Assembly (NCBI GenBank): GCA_050084515.1
Contig: CM114273.1
Location: forward strand, 26,474,001-26,538,000
Direction: 5' to 3'
From: Blasia pusilla
Taxonomy: Eukaryota; Marchantiophyta; Marchantiopsida; Blasiales
Length of the DNA: 64,000 nt
Part shown: positions 1-11,543 of the stretch, piece by piece
How the letters are laid out: each line of letters starts with the position of its first letter
Numbering within the stretch: the stretch's first letter is position 1
The notes under the pieces: generated by a model
Told to the model about the DNA's origin: nothing
The model's input: only the letters and a program-made list of their open reading frames with translations
The model's database searches: none
Program-made: the position numbers and the translations under genes

Positions 1-599
1 CTCCTCATCCAACAAAAATGCTCCAAGGGTGTAAGCCATGTTTTACTCGTTATAAGGATCTACAAATTTGTGACTCCCACCTTCAACTCCCTACAAGTCA
101 TAGTGGAAAGCAATCATTTAGTCACCACTAACTTCTAACAAAAAATGGCATTACCTACAAGAATAAATATCACTTTCTCTAAGATAAGCAGGCACGAGCA
201 AGATGGTAGTTTTTCAATTTTCAATAGGCACCGTATCTGGTTATACACTAGAGTCAAGTTGGGCATCGATCTTAATTATGCATCAATGGTACTTAATTTG
301 CATTGATAACAAGTTGTAGAAAAACATTAGAAGCAAAGTATAATTGAGTCATGACAACACTCAAGCATCATGGAAAATATGTGCTAACTCTACTTAGCCA
401 CCACCTCTTGTTTGAGGATAGATAACTTAGGCATTAACTTGACTTATTCACTGACGAAAATGAATCTCACAACGTTATTGAAATTAGATATAATATACAA
501 TTGTATGCCATTTAGTACTAAGCAATATTTGGTATTTGAGCGCCAACTCAATTAGTCGCAAATTATGTTTAGGTGCAAACTGACCTCTTCAAACTTTCT
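1..599. other. AT-rich stretch, no gene seen
   Basis: No reading frame of convincing length or composition, no recognised motif and no clear repeat. It is probably old decayed repeat DNA. Confidence 0.5.
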
Positions 600-960
600 C
601 TTCTTTGTATCCCTGGATGAACACATACCACTTATGTTAAACATCTTGCAACTCAATATAAGAATATGCTTTCTAGAACAAAATTTGCAGGTCTTGTTTT
701 CTCATGCAATGATACTCAATTTCAAGATATATATAGGAAGAGGATAGTATTTGTGTCTAGCTTACATAAACATACCTAATATTTTCTTTCTTGAAATTTG
801 GTTCATAAATATACTCTAATTCATTCCTTGGTTTGGATTCAAGTTGACCTCTTCATAGAATCTATTTTTATCAACATTTTCTATATAAACACAGATACTA
901 CGTGTAGAACATTCTGTAACCAAATACAACAGTATTTATAGCACCTAGTTTACAGATATT
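600..960 (+). repeat. Two units of a ~275-bp degenerate repeat (satellite-like)
   Basis: Two diverged units carry the same ordered landmarks as the array at 15.99-18.25 kb. These are a 'ctrgatgaacayat' start, a block reading roughly 'caatataagaatatgctttc', a 'tctagaacaaaattt' block, and a 'ctaattcattcctt' block before the next unit. Unit starts lie near 613 and 872. The stretch ends just before a long (CT)n run. Recognised by eye; the edges are approximate. Confidence 0.45.
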
Positions 961-968
961 TATTTCGC

Positions 969-971
<3 letters not shown>

Positions 972-1058
<87 letters not shown>
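972..1058. repeat. (CT)n microsatellite
   Basis: An almost perfect TC dinucleotide run of about 87 bp. It lies right after the satellite-like units. Confidence 0.97.
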
Positions 1059-1061
<3 letters not shown>

Positions 1062-1347
1062 AAGTCATTATATCCAATTCCTCTTATCAACACCCTACTC
1101 CCTTATACATAAAATCCCATTCTTCCTAGAAATTAAAACCTCGTCCCAATACTGTGCCAGTAACACGGCTAACTTGAGTTAGTAAAGGCCATATCATGGA
1201 CAAAATATAACTGTGTAATTAATTTTTCTTATTATGTTGTGATTTTTTCCTATTATGCATATGGGATCTTATGTATTTGAAACCCCATGATATAAGAATC
1301 TTGTATTTTACAAAATATTAACACATAATTTTCCTCCATGTTTAAGA

Positions 1348-1672
1348 GCATGGTTGCACAAAAATGGACCATTTCATCCCTAGGATGTACATGGGTGGAA
1401 AATTTTGGAAATTTTAACGGACATGAATTGTAAGAGGTAGGGCGCACACTTACAGTTCATGATGGAAGGTAGAGTAAAGATGGATAAGGCAATAAGGGGA
1501 AGGAAGTGGGGGTGGAGGGAGGAAGCAATGGGAAAGTATGGAACACATAAGAAAGTGGGGGGAATGAGAAAGAAGGGGAAGGTGGGGCCCACATGGAAAA
1601 GTCCTTCCATATGAAGAATGTAAGTCCATGTATATTTGTGCGAACATGGACTTTGTCCATATACAATCTTGC
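1348..1672. mobile_element. MITE-like element, copy M1
   Basis: A 325-bp element flanked by a perfect 6-bp direct repeat (ttaaga at 1342-1347 and 1673-1678). Its ends are imperfect inverted repeats: gcatggttgcac at the left against gcaagattgtat read inward from the right. Inside are purine-rich blocks (aggaagtgggggtggag; ggggcccacatgg) that recur in M2 and M3, and paired ggac/gtcc motifs near both ends. It has no coding capacity. Short length, TIR-like ends and a flanking duplication suggest a non-autonomous DNA transposon. The superfamily cannot be named. Confidence 0.6.
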
Positions 1673-1678
1673 TTAAGA

Positions 1679-4600
1679 GGAGTTAACTTTAAGGATGTTG
1701 GCAAAGAAGAAGAGAAATTATCCACATAGAAACTACCTTCATGGTCATCAATGTCATTAGGATATCATTTGAGATAGATAGAACTTTCAAATTTTATACA
1801 TCCTAATAGGGCTAATTTCAATTCAAATGGAAATTGTCCTACATGTCTAGTATCATATTTATACTCATGTAGTTTAACTTGTCAATTTTAATTAGAAAAC
1901 TTTCAAAGAAAATTATAGCATAAGTTTATGATAATGAATGACTTCTTAGTTTATATTTGCTTTATTATTGTCAACATGATATCACAATATAAAAATATAG
2001 AAGACTATTATTAATTTTCTTTTGAAGTGCTTGAAGGATATTTGAAATTTTAGGAAGGAAAACAAGCCATATTTTAATTTTGAAGGTAATAGGAAGTGAT
2101 CCTAAATAACTATTTGGTACTCCCCAAGAAATGGAGTGAGGTGTTTATTATGGGTTTAGTAGAAAAGTAGAATTTTTATTAGGAATGGAACCCACAAATA
2201 TTTGTGCCAAGCAAAGGCATAAAACTAGTTTTAGTTATAGTATATAAAATGTGAATTGCTATAAAATTATGAAAATAAGAAAGTGACAAATATTAAAGAT
2301 ATTTGATTATGAAGTCTAAGTATGAAATGTTCTTAGTATTCAAACGTTCAATCAATTTTTAGGTGCAGAACTCCATGTTGGATGTTGGATATAGAAATAG
2401 ACTTCAGTATTAAATATCATTATCGTTGAGCCTTTTTTCATGATATTTGGATAAATTTTTTACGACAGATTTCTCTAAGATCACATTCAAGGTTTTAGTA
2501 CTATCCTATGTCTTTCATATATATTTAATTCAAATTTCCGAGGATTATCCATATCCGTATCCATAATAACAAGATCTTAGTACAATGTTAATAATAGACA
2601 TTTCGTATTCTCCTCTTGATCTTAAATTTCCCATAAAATATCAAATAATGAATCATTTGTTAATCAATCTACGGCCCTTTGAGAGGGATGGAAGGAGACA
2701 AAGATTAATAAACATGTTTGGAGGACACGTTGATAGCCCAGATGATGAGGAATAGAACGACGAGAACTTGTAGGGGCCGTAATTATATGAATTATAAAGC
2801 AATAAAATAATTTACAACTTATGTATATCTACAAAATATTACATATCATTAAAATAAAACTTTTAATCTTATAATTGAGTGAGAAGAATTTTAACTTATA
2901 ATATTAGTTTAATTATTTATCATACATATGAAGAAAAAATCATAGTTATGATTACGAATGTTATTCAATGAATTCACATGTTCTCAAAGCCAAAATTTCA
3001 GAATCATTTTTTTCCATGTGAACTCTTCCAAAGTGACATATTTTCCTTATAACTATGGCCTAAAATCTTAGAATCTAAAGATATAACATTCAAGTAATTA
3101 AGTTTACAATATTTATTTAAAAAAATCACTAATTTTTTTTTTCATGAAACTCACTACTTATAGTCTTATTTTATTACTTAAATAACTAGATACTATGATT
3201 CTTATTGCAAATTTAATGTTCCTTATCAATGAAGTGACAATGATTATATAGAGTAAAGCACATCTTTTTCAAGATAACCTCGATGATTAATCCTTTGTTC
3301 TCTTACCATTGTTACCAACCTAGTCTTGATAAATAAGCAAGTCCAAATTCTAACTCCTACCCTTTTTTGGAAATTCCTCATTTCCCATGCTTACTTAATA
3401 TCCTATTTTTGATGGTGTGTCATCCAATTGATATGTTTTATTGGATGAGAGGATCATAAGATCTTGTAGTTAATGCTTTTAGTTTCTTGGTAACAATGTT
3501 GTTTTAGTGGGCCCATGAACATATCAATCTACGGTTTACTTTCAACTTTTAGCCAAACGTTTTATATGACATAAGTCTCATGCTTCCAAAATAGATGCAC
3601 AAATTTATATCCATTTAGATGATTTTGGTTTCTAAAGGAAAAAGAACTTTCACATATGGCTTAAAGGAATAATCCTAGGTCATTTTTTGGGGGATTATTT
3701 TTTCTTGATTTATTAATCATTTATAATATCTCCGTAGAAAAGAATCTACAAAAACCTTGGATCTTCTTATGATGGTTTAATCAAAGTCTAATTAAATTAA
3801 TTCTATTTACTTTGAATGGGTACGTGATGGCCAAGAAGAGCATGTTTCAAAACTTATTAGAAATAATATAAAAAGAAAATTTATCTCCATAGTTATACTA
3901 CTAATGCCTCTCATATAGTGAAGATATATTGTTGGCTTATTAAGAAGAAGACATTTGATGATATATTGCTAGAATGCAAATTTATCTTTTTCCATGTATT
4001 AATAAGTTGACTTGTTTTACAAGTTGTAAGGGTGACTTTATAATATAGAGTAACAAAAGGACTTATGGGACATTATGATTCATAGCCTTTAACAAAAGTT
4101 GGTATTCAATGAATATTTTTAATGCACTTGAAGTTGTATAACTTTGGTATTTCTATTGGGTGCAAAAGTGGGGGTTCTTAGGTAGAAAGGGGTGTGGAAC
4201 GTCTGGTTTCATTTGTAACTCTTTTTATGTAGATTTTTTTAAAAATATTGTTATTTAATATTGATTTTATTTTGTATGAAAGGAAGAAAAATCTAAAAAG
4301 TAAAAAATCTACAGCAAAGAGATTTGGTAGTCCATCGACTAACTATGAGGATTGGACATAAAAGCATACCAAACATACATATGATATCCTAGTCATGATT
4401 GTACGTCAATAGATGAATAGAATTAAGAATTTATTAGAAAATATGATCTAGAAGTAATAAGCCTTCTAACAACAAAGCGATTAGCTCATGTTTAAACATT
4501 CACATCCTTTGGACGTAATCTATGGACAAAAAAATATGTCCATACTTTGGATTGGTAAAGTAGGCATTCCGACTATTACTAAAAATGATAATTCTTAATT

Positions 4601-5104
4601 CTAATTGCATGATTGATGATAATACATGCAATAGATATTTCTTGAAATTCCATAGTAGCTTGTAGTTGTACATTATCGAAATTGGATTGCAACCTGATTG
4701 AGATGATATGGCCTACTCTACATATTATTAGTTTTTGTTCATTGTTTAATCCATCTTCTAGCTTGACATATTTTCATATGTTATCCTTTACTATTAAACA
4801 ACAAGTATCATCGTATCAAATTAATTGAGTAGTTGGTGCCTCTAGTGAGTAGTAAAATGTAGAGGCCATGTATATGAATTACAACATGCATTGCGACAAT
4901 TAAGCATTTCAACTATGCATTGAAACAAGGATGAATCCCCTAAAAATTTCCACTATTACTTGGGAATTTTTTGAAAAAAAATGACAATCTGAATCTATGT
5001 CAATGATTGCTAGAGTAGTGAGAATATGTTTATTTAATAATGATAAAAATATTATATAGTTGTAATGGTGCCTTTTATATCTTGCCGAACAAAGTATGCT
5101 AGAG
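1679..5104. other. AT-rich gene-free stretch
   Basis: Strongly AT-rich, with stops in all frames every few dozen codons. I see no recognisable domain, RNA gene or clean repeat. Old unrecognisable repeats are likely. Confidence 0.5.
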
Positions 5105-5389
5105 GCATAGTTGCACAAAAATGGACAAGTCTGTCCCTAAGATGGAAAAGTCTGGACATGTCCACGGATATGGATTGCAAGAGGTGGGGCTGACACTTAT
5201 ATTTCTAAGTTCATGATGGGAGGTAGAGCAGGGGCACGTGGTGCAATAAGGGAGGAGGAAGTGGGGGTGGAGTGAAGAAGAAACGGGAAAGTATTGAACA
5301 CGTAGGCAAGAGACGGGAATAAGAAAGAAGGGGAAGATAGGATCCACATGGACAAGTCCTTAGCTACTTTTCTAAAACTTATACCTTGC
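5105..5389. mobile_element. MITE-like element, copy M2 (3' end eroded)
   Basis: It starts gcatagttgcac followed by aaaatggac, as in M1. It shares the internal purine-rich segment (aggaagtgggggtggag), the 'gggaaagta' block and the 'atccacatggacaagtcc' block. The right terminus is diverged; a possible end is the 'ccttgc' near 5389. No matching flanking duplication was found, so it may be truncated. Confidence 0.5.
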
Positions 5390-6304
5390 TTTCTATGTCA
5401 TATATGTATTGCATATATGGACTCCCTCCTAATTTCCTAAAAGGTTTAGTTTATAAGCTTTCTGAATAGGGAAGATCAAATTGATGAGCATGTCAAATAC
5501 ATCATGTGTATTGGTCTATTGGATGTTTCACTTCAAAGTATTGATTGTGGAAGGAAACCTCTCCCTCCCTCACTAGTACGAGTATACTCCAATTTGCTTA
5601 ATGAATTCTCCCTTCACTTCATGATTTTATTTCAATCTTTTTTATTTCCATTTTTAATATCACATCTTACATTTGAATATTGACTTTTTTTTCCATTAAA
5701 AACTTGGAATTAATAAGAATTTATTACTTGGTCCATAGACCGGTATGCTAAATATACTATGATAGTGATAATGTGAGTTGTTTTGGGCATCCATCATGTA
5801 AAGTACCTAGTGCAGCCCAATTTAGAGCAGCTTTTGAAATCCATCCGCCTTTTGTGGATCTATTGCATGTGGGGATGAATCCATAAAAACCTTGTACCAT
5901 GGAGCTATCTTAATAAAAAGCTTGCACATCTCTTTTGAGTGACTAGAGTGTCAAGGATTCTATTTTTGCTATGAAATAAATCTCTATTCGTAGCTAGAAT
6001 ATGTGACTTTCATCCACCACTAGTAGTTTGATACTTATAACAAAATTCATTGAGGGGGACAACATTTGAAGAAATCTCCATCTTTGGAAACAAAAAATTG
6101 GAGCGAGAGGTTCATCTTGATCTTATTTAATGGTGCACTAGCTTGGTTATTGGAGGTGCAAGATATGCTCAATGTATAATATATTTTGTAGATTAGCGAG
6201 TGCTTGACATGATCAATCTTTGTGTTGATGATACTCTAGCAATCAAAGGTATAAATAGTTCCTTCCTCTTATTAAAGGGAGCTCACATTCTACCCAAGAT
6301 ACTA
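5390..6304. other. Intergenic, no feature seen
   Basis: AT-rich sequence between M2 and the target-site duplication of copia copy A. Nothing recognisable on either strand. Confidence 0.45.
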
Positions 6305-6309
6305 CCACC

Positions 6310-6621
6310 TATTGAAGATTGAGTTACAATCAAGCTCATGAGACACTTGAACTGCTACATTTGGTACTCACACGAAGTAGGGAAGCTTAATCTTGGTTAG
6401 TCAATTAAGCGAGATTATCTTAACTATGGTTAGTTAATCATAGTTAGTCTAACTTCAGACTATGATTAAGATTAGGGTTAGGGTTGCTTATACATACCCT
6501 ATATAATTAAGAAAGGGATCAGCCTCCACTCATTTTCTCATTGCAAAATTCGTTCTCCATGATGGTGTGTGAGTGTGAGAGTCATTTCCAACCAATTATG
6601 CTTTTTTAGCATTTTTCTACA
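6310..6621 (+). repeat. 5' LTR of copia copy A
   Basis: Begins tattgaagattgag and ends ttctaca, directly before the primer site. It contains tandem TTAGGG units (attagggttagggtt, about 6471-6485) and a TATA-like tatataatt near 6500, which would be the U3 promoter. The right half holds short GT/GA runs that expanded into a microsatellite in solo LTR D. Confidence 0.93.
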
Positions 6622-6633
6622 TAGTATCAGAGC
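6622..6633 (+). promoter_or_regulatory. Primer binding site (initiator tRNA-Met), copy A, mutated
   Basis: tagtatcagagc directly follows the LTR. The plant copia consensus tggtatcagagc, complementary to the 3' end of initiator tRNA-Met, is intact in copy B. Copy A differs at one base. Confidence 0.85.
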
Positions 6634-7124
6634 GATAGGAGAACATCACTTGAAATTCTTGGTGTTTGAGGATAGAAGATAGGCAAGAGAAGGCACAATT
6701 TGAGTTTGGGAGAAGGAAATTTTGTTCAGAGCTCAGTGGGTGCAGATTTCAGGTTGAGCTTTGATGTTGATAAAACTTTGGAGGCATTTTTTAGGGCTTT
6801 CGGTCGAATTAGCCATATGGATCCGCATAAATTAGAATTATGCCAAAGAAAAATTTTTAGAGCTTGTCAAGAGCTTTCCAATGCATCCAAATTTGCTCGA
6901 TTCTGACATTCTAAGCTCTTGCAGTAGCAATTTTAGTGTAGGAAAATGCAACTAATGAAGAAAAGTTGTGTAGTTTGCTCTTTATAGGCCAATTTCGACT
7001 AGTTCTTTCATATAGTTGATCAATTTTGGAAAATTTCAGGTCGATTTCTACTTAGGAGTGGTCCATGCTTTGATTGGAGTAGTGGAGAGCATGAAATTAT
7101 ATTTTGTGAGTGAAATCGTTCATC

Positions 7125-7984
7125 ATGGAATATTCTACAATAGCAATCACAAGCGAGAAGTTAGATAAGCAGAATTACAATGTCTAAAAGTTTCGCATGA
7201 AAAAATTGTCATGGATCAAGAACTATGGGAGCTTGTGACAGGTGATCAGGCCAAGCCAAAAGGTGACTCAACAGGCTTGAATGTTCATGCTTGGAACAAA
7301 CGCGCAAGGCTAGTAATCCACTATATTTCAATAACTATCAGTTCACTAATGATAGGTCACACTCAAGATGTTAGCCTCAAGGAGGCTTGGGATGCATTGG
7401 AAAAGCTGTTCAAGACATCTACAAAGGCCAGAAATCTTCAATTGAAACAACAATTGAACGAATTAAGGAAAGGATCACAGAGCATCAATGATTATATTTT
7501 GAGTATTTGACATATTGTTGATTAATTGAATAGTATTGGAATGACAATAGAAGATAATGATATGATTTTGTTCACTCTTCAAGGCCTTCCAAAGGATTAT
7601 AAGTCCTTTGAGACCTCTATCTTTGTGAGAGAGAAGTATTCAATCTTTCAAGAGTTAGTCCCACTGTTAATCAGTGAAGAGATACGCCTAGTAGGCAGCA
7701 GAAGCTCGTCTAACCTACAAGAGAGTGCGCTAACTGCAGGTTATGGATCAAACAGAGGCAAGGATCGTGGTAGAAGCTTGCGTGGTCGTGGTGGATATCA
7801 AACATATGGAGGAAGAGACACTCAATATAATGTTACTCAATCAACTACGAATCAGTACCAAACACAATCACAAGGTGGTGATGGCGGAAATCATTGGGAT
7901 TGAGGTCAGCAGTAGAGGGTCCTTGGATCTTGCAATTACTGTAGGATAAAGGGTCACTATGCAAAGTTTTGCTTCAAAAAGAAG
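7125..7984 (+). pseudogene. copia gag (copy A), broken
   Basis: Capsid-like gag of the UBN2 type. The recognisable stretch includes EAWDALEKLFKTSTKARN and LNELRKGSQSINDYI, then DDLxLFTLQGLPKDYKSFET-like sequence. The ATG at 7125 matches the gag start of copy B. A stop replaces a Trp codon about 19 codons in (near 7182), with further stops at 7508-7510 and just after. After an Arg/Gly-rich basic tail come TGA (7901-7903) and TAG (7913-7915), then an intact CCHC zinc knuckle in the same frame (C-x2-C-x4-H-x4-C, starting near 7931). Copy B shares both of these stops. Confidence 0.9.
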
Positions 7985-8070
7985 GCATATTTGAGAGAGC
8001 CTTACAACAATAAAACTATGTGGAGCAACAACACCAAGGATAGTACCAAGAACAACAACATTCACAAACT

Positions 8071-9800
8071 GAGCACCTCTTGGTCATGACTCATTACATG
8101 GGAGCAATGGTCAAGAAAGACTCGGCAATAGATTGGTATATTGACTTAGGTGCATCAAATCACATGATCTCATAAGCTTAATGGTTCAGTAGTATGAAGG
8201 CGGTGAAAAATCCTGCAATTGTGCTCACAGGAGATGACACTCAACATCATATCACGCATACCGGTAAAGTTCCAATAGCATCAGATGGTCTTTGTGCTCT
8301 TGGAAATATTCTTTATATTCCTACCATTGCAATAAACTTGATCTGTGTAGGACAGATAGTAGAACACGGTTATCGAGTGAAATTTAACACAGATGGTTGT
8401 TTCATTGAAATAATGGATGACCAGACAAGGATAGCCAAAGGAACTAGATCTGGCAAAATATTCAAATAAGACGTTTCTATGCCCGAGATTCAAACAACAA
8501 TGTATGGTCAAACCGGCCAACAAGTCACAAATATAAATGTGTGGCATAAGAGAATTAGACATATGAATCTTCAAAGATTAAAAAGTCTTTCATCATCTAA
8601 TCTAGTAATAAGACTTCCTAAATTAGCGAGTCGTGCTACGTTAGAGGTATGTCTTGCTTGCCAATTTGGAAAACAAGCTAGATTTCCTTTTCCAAAGCAA
8701 GGTAGAAGAGCATCCAAGATATTGGAGTTGATCCACAATGATGTGTGGACAGAATCACAACATAGCCTTAGTGGTTTCCAGTACTTTATTTCATTTATTG
8801 ATGACTTCTCTAGGTATATATGGGTATATTCTCACTATTCCAGACATCTACAGTTCTAATAGAGAAGCAAACTAGAGAACACATTTTGAAATTGGATTAT
8901 GATGAATGAGGAGAGTATCTTTCAACAGAGTTTGATGACTATTTACGTCAGAACGACATCCAACGTCAAGTGACTTACCGTAACACTCCACAACAAAATG
9001 GAGTGGCTGAGAGGAAGAATTGTCATATTGCTTAGGCGGCACAAGCTATGCTGAATGAGAAGAACATGCCTAAGGTGTATTGGACAGAGGTTGTAGCGTA
9101 TGTAGTCTTCTTAATCAACCGAACTCCAACATCATGAGTTCATGATAAGACTTCATTCGAAGTCTTCACAGGAAGTAAACTTGATTTTTCCTTTCTGAAA
9201 GTATTTGGTTGTATTTGTTTTGCTCATGTTCCTTCTGAAAGATGTCAGAAATTAGACCCAAAATCTGAAAGATGTATATTCATTTGCTACGTTGATGGAA
9301 CTAAGGGGTATAAGTGCTATATTCCATCCTCTAGGCAACTTATTTTTTATGAGCTAAAGTCATGGTATGCTCCATCTAAGCCTATTCCACCTCTAAACTC
9401 GTCTATTGAGGGAAGAATATGATTGTAAACCAACAGAAATTGCCTTCAAATTCCCCAAGTACTAGTATAGGATTAGGAGAGGTCTTAGATTCGTTAGTTA
9501 AATCTATGAGTCCATGGACGGAAAGAGTACGTATTCAATCTGTTGACACTAGTCACAGCTTGAGTCAGATGTGAAAGGCATCTACCTTTGAACAACAACT
9601 TTGTAGATCAAGTAGAGTCACACATCCTTTTCATAAATGAAGGTTTCCTAGCGGCACATCATGCATATATGATGACTAACCTTCAAGAACAGAAGCCGAG
9701 TTATTTTGAAGAAGCTGCGAATGGATTGAAGCTATGGAGGAAGAGCATGCTGCATTAAGACATCAACAGACCTAGGAGTTGGTTGATATACCTTCCGATA
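8071..9800 (+). pseudogene. copia protease and integrase region (copy A), broken
   Basis: The protease active site reads D-L-G-A-S-N-H near 8142 where the family has DSGA/DTGA, so the catalytic motif is altered. The GAG-pre-integrase zinc region follows (HKRIRHMNLQRL ... CLACQFGK, H-x3-H and C-x2-C, 8540-8670). The start of the integrase core has the first Asp in HNDVW and then FIDDFSRYIWVY. A deletion of about 30 bases relative to copy B breaks the frame near 8835. The rest of integrase (PQQNGVAERKN motif, 8985-9020) and the connection to reverse transcriptase run on with further stops. Confidence 0.88.
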
Positions 9801-11238
9801 AGGAAGCTATTGGTTGCCCATGGGTTTACAAAATCAAGTGCAATCAAGATAGTACCGTTAACACATACAAAGCGAGATTGGTGGCTAAGGGCTATGCACA
9901 ACAATATGGCATCAATTATGAGGAAACATTTAGCCCTATTGCAAAGATGGCAACTACGAGAATAGTGGTTGCAGTTGCAATAAGTAAAAAATGGAGATTA
10001 TATCACATGGACGTCAAGAATGCCTTCTTGAATGGAGATCTACATGAGGAGGTATATATGACTCAACCACCTGGATACGAGCATCCCGAGTTTCCATTTC
10101 GCGTATGCAGGTTGAAGAAAGCTCTATACAGGCTCAAACAAGCTCCAAGAGCTTGGTATGGCAAGATTACATACGTCCTACAAGAGTTGGGTTTTAGGGT
10201 ATGTGATTCTTACTCCTTGTTATATGTATTGAGAGGACAAGATCATACGGTTATCTTGGTGTTGTATGTTGATGACCTCTTGATTACTGGGAATACTGAG
10301 AATATGGCACAATAAGTCAAGCTAAAATTACAAGCAGAATTTGATATGAAGGACTTGGGAGAACTCAAGTACTTCCTTGATATTGAGTTTATCAAGGTTG
10401 GAGAGAGCATGTGGTTACTACAACGACAATATGCTCTTCATATTCTTTCAAAATATGGTATGATGGCTTATAAGCCAATCTCTACACCGTTGGACTATAG
10501 TGTGAAGCTAAGAATTAATGAAGGAGAGTTGCTTGCAGATTCTAATATGTACAGGCGCATGGTTGGAAGTTTGATCTATCTGACTATAACCAGATCAGAT
10601 TTAAGCTATATAGTTGGCCTAGCGAGCCAATTTATAGAAGCACCTCGAAAACCTTACCTTCATGCTGTGAGGAGGATTATGCGGTATGTGAAATTCTCTC
10701 TTCAATTCAGGCTTCAATTTGAACCTTCTTCGAGTTTACAATTAGAAGGATTCACAGATGCTGATTGGGCAGGCAGCGTGTCTGATCGACACTCCACATC
10801 TGGTTATTCATTTACTTTGGGAAGCGCAATTATAAGTCGGGCATCAAAGAAGCAACCTACAGTTGCTTTATATTCAACAGAGGCTGAATATAGAGGGCAA
10901 CCAATGCAGCATGTGAGGCGGTGTGGCTTCATCGATTACTTGTTGAGATTAGTGTTAGCAACTTAGGATCAAGTGTAGTAGATGTAGACAATATTAGTAG
11001 CATCAAGCTTGCTAATAACCTTGTGTTTCATGCTCGTATAAAGCATATTGAGATGCACTATCATTTTATCAAAGAGAAAGTGCTTGCAGGACAAATTGAC
11101 GTTGTGTATATAAGTACAGATCAGCAAATTACTGATATTTTTACAAAGGCATTGTCTAGAGATAAGTTTAAGATGTTTAGAAATAATTTAGGCGTTAGAA
11201 ATATCGAAATGAGCTTGAGGGGAAGTATTGAAGATTGA
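9779..11238 (+). pseudogene. copia reverse transcriptase and RNase H (copy A)
   Basis: This is the best-preserved coding part. RT starts with VYKIKCNQDSTVNTYKARL, carries MDVKNAFLNGDL (first catalytic Asp region), YRLKQAPRAWY, and the active-site LYVDD near 10264-10278. A stop lies at about 10313-10315. The connection domain (MKDLGELKYFLDIEF) and RNase H (TDADWAGSVSDRHSTSGY; STEAEYRG) follow in the next open stretch, 10346-10966. A frameshift then moves the last part (ADNISSIKLANN-like, TKALSRDKF) to 10921-11238. The YVDD is intact, but the polyprotein is not continuous. Confidence 0.93.
11211..11225 (+). promoter_or_regulatory. Polypurine tract, copy A
   Basis: gagcttgaggggaag lies immediately upstream of the 3' LTR, where plus-strand priming would occur. 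Copy B has gaggaggag at the same place. Confidence 0.75.
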
Positions 11239-11538
11239 GTTACAGTCAAGCTCATGAGATACCTAAACTGCTATATTTGGTACTCACACGAAGTAGGGAA
11301 GCTTAATCTCGATTAGTCAGTTAAGCGTGATTATCTTAACTATGGTTAGTTAATCATAGTTAGTCTAACTCCAGACTATGGTGAAGATTAGGGTTATGGT
11401 TGCTTGTACATAACCTATATAATTGATAAGGGGACCAATCTCCACTCATTCTCTAATTGCAAAATTTTGTTCTCCATAATGGTGTGTGAGTGCGAGAGCC
11501 GTTTTCCACCAATTATGCTTCCTTAGTAGTTTTCTACA
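11226..11538 (+). repeat. 3' LTR of copia copy A
   Basis: Begins tattgaagattgag and ends ttttctaca, followed by the target duplication ccacc. Like the 5' LTR it contains TTAGGG-type sequence and a tatataatt box. One TTAGGG unit has changed to TTATGG. Confidence 0.93.
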
Positions 11539-11543
11539 CCACC

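Larger units (their letters stand above)
6310..11538 (+). mobile_element. Ty1/copia LTR retrotransposon, copy A (full length, decayed)
   Basis: Two LTRs of about 312 bp (6310-6621 and 11226-11538) flank gag, protease, integrase, reverse transcriptase and RNase H in copia order. The 5-bp target duplication ccacc is perfect (6305-6309 and 11539-11543). This fixes the LTR ends as TATTG...CTACA, so the termini are TA...CA rather than TG...CA. The LTRs differ at roughly two dozen positions by eye, which implies an old insertion. Many stops and frameshifts make it non-functional. Copies B (48759-53566), C (46434-48758) and solo LTR D (15565-15944) belong to the same family. Confidence 0.95.

Noticed and set aside
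6700-6906. Small frame in the copia A leader
   Set aside because: It is not preserved in copy B at the same place and has no domain.
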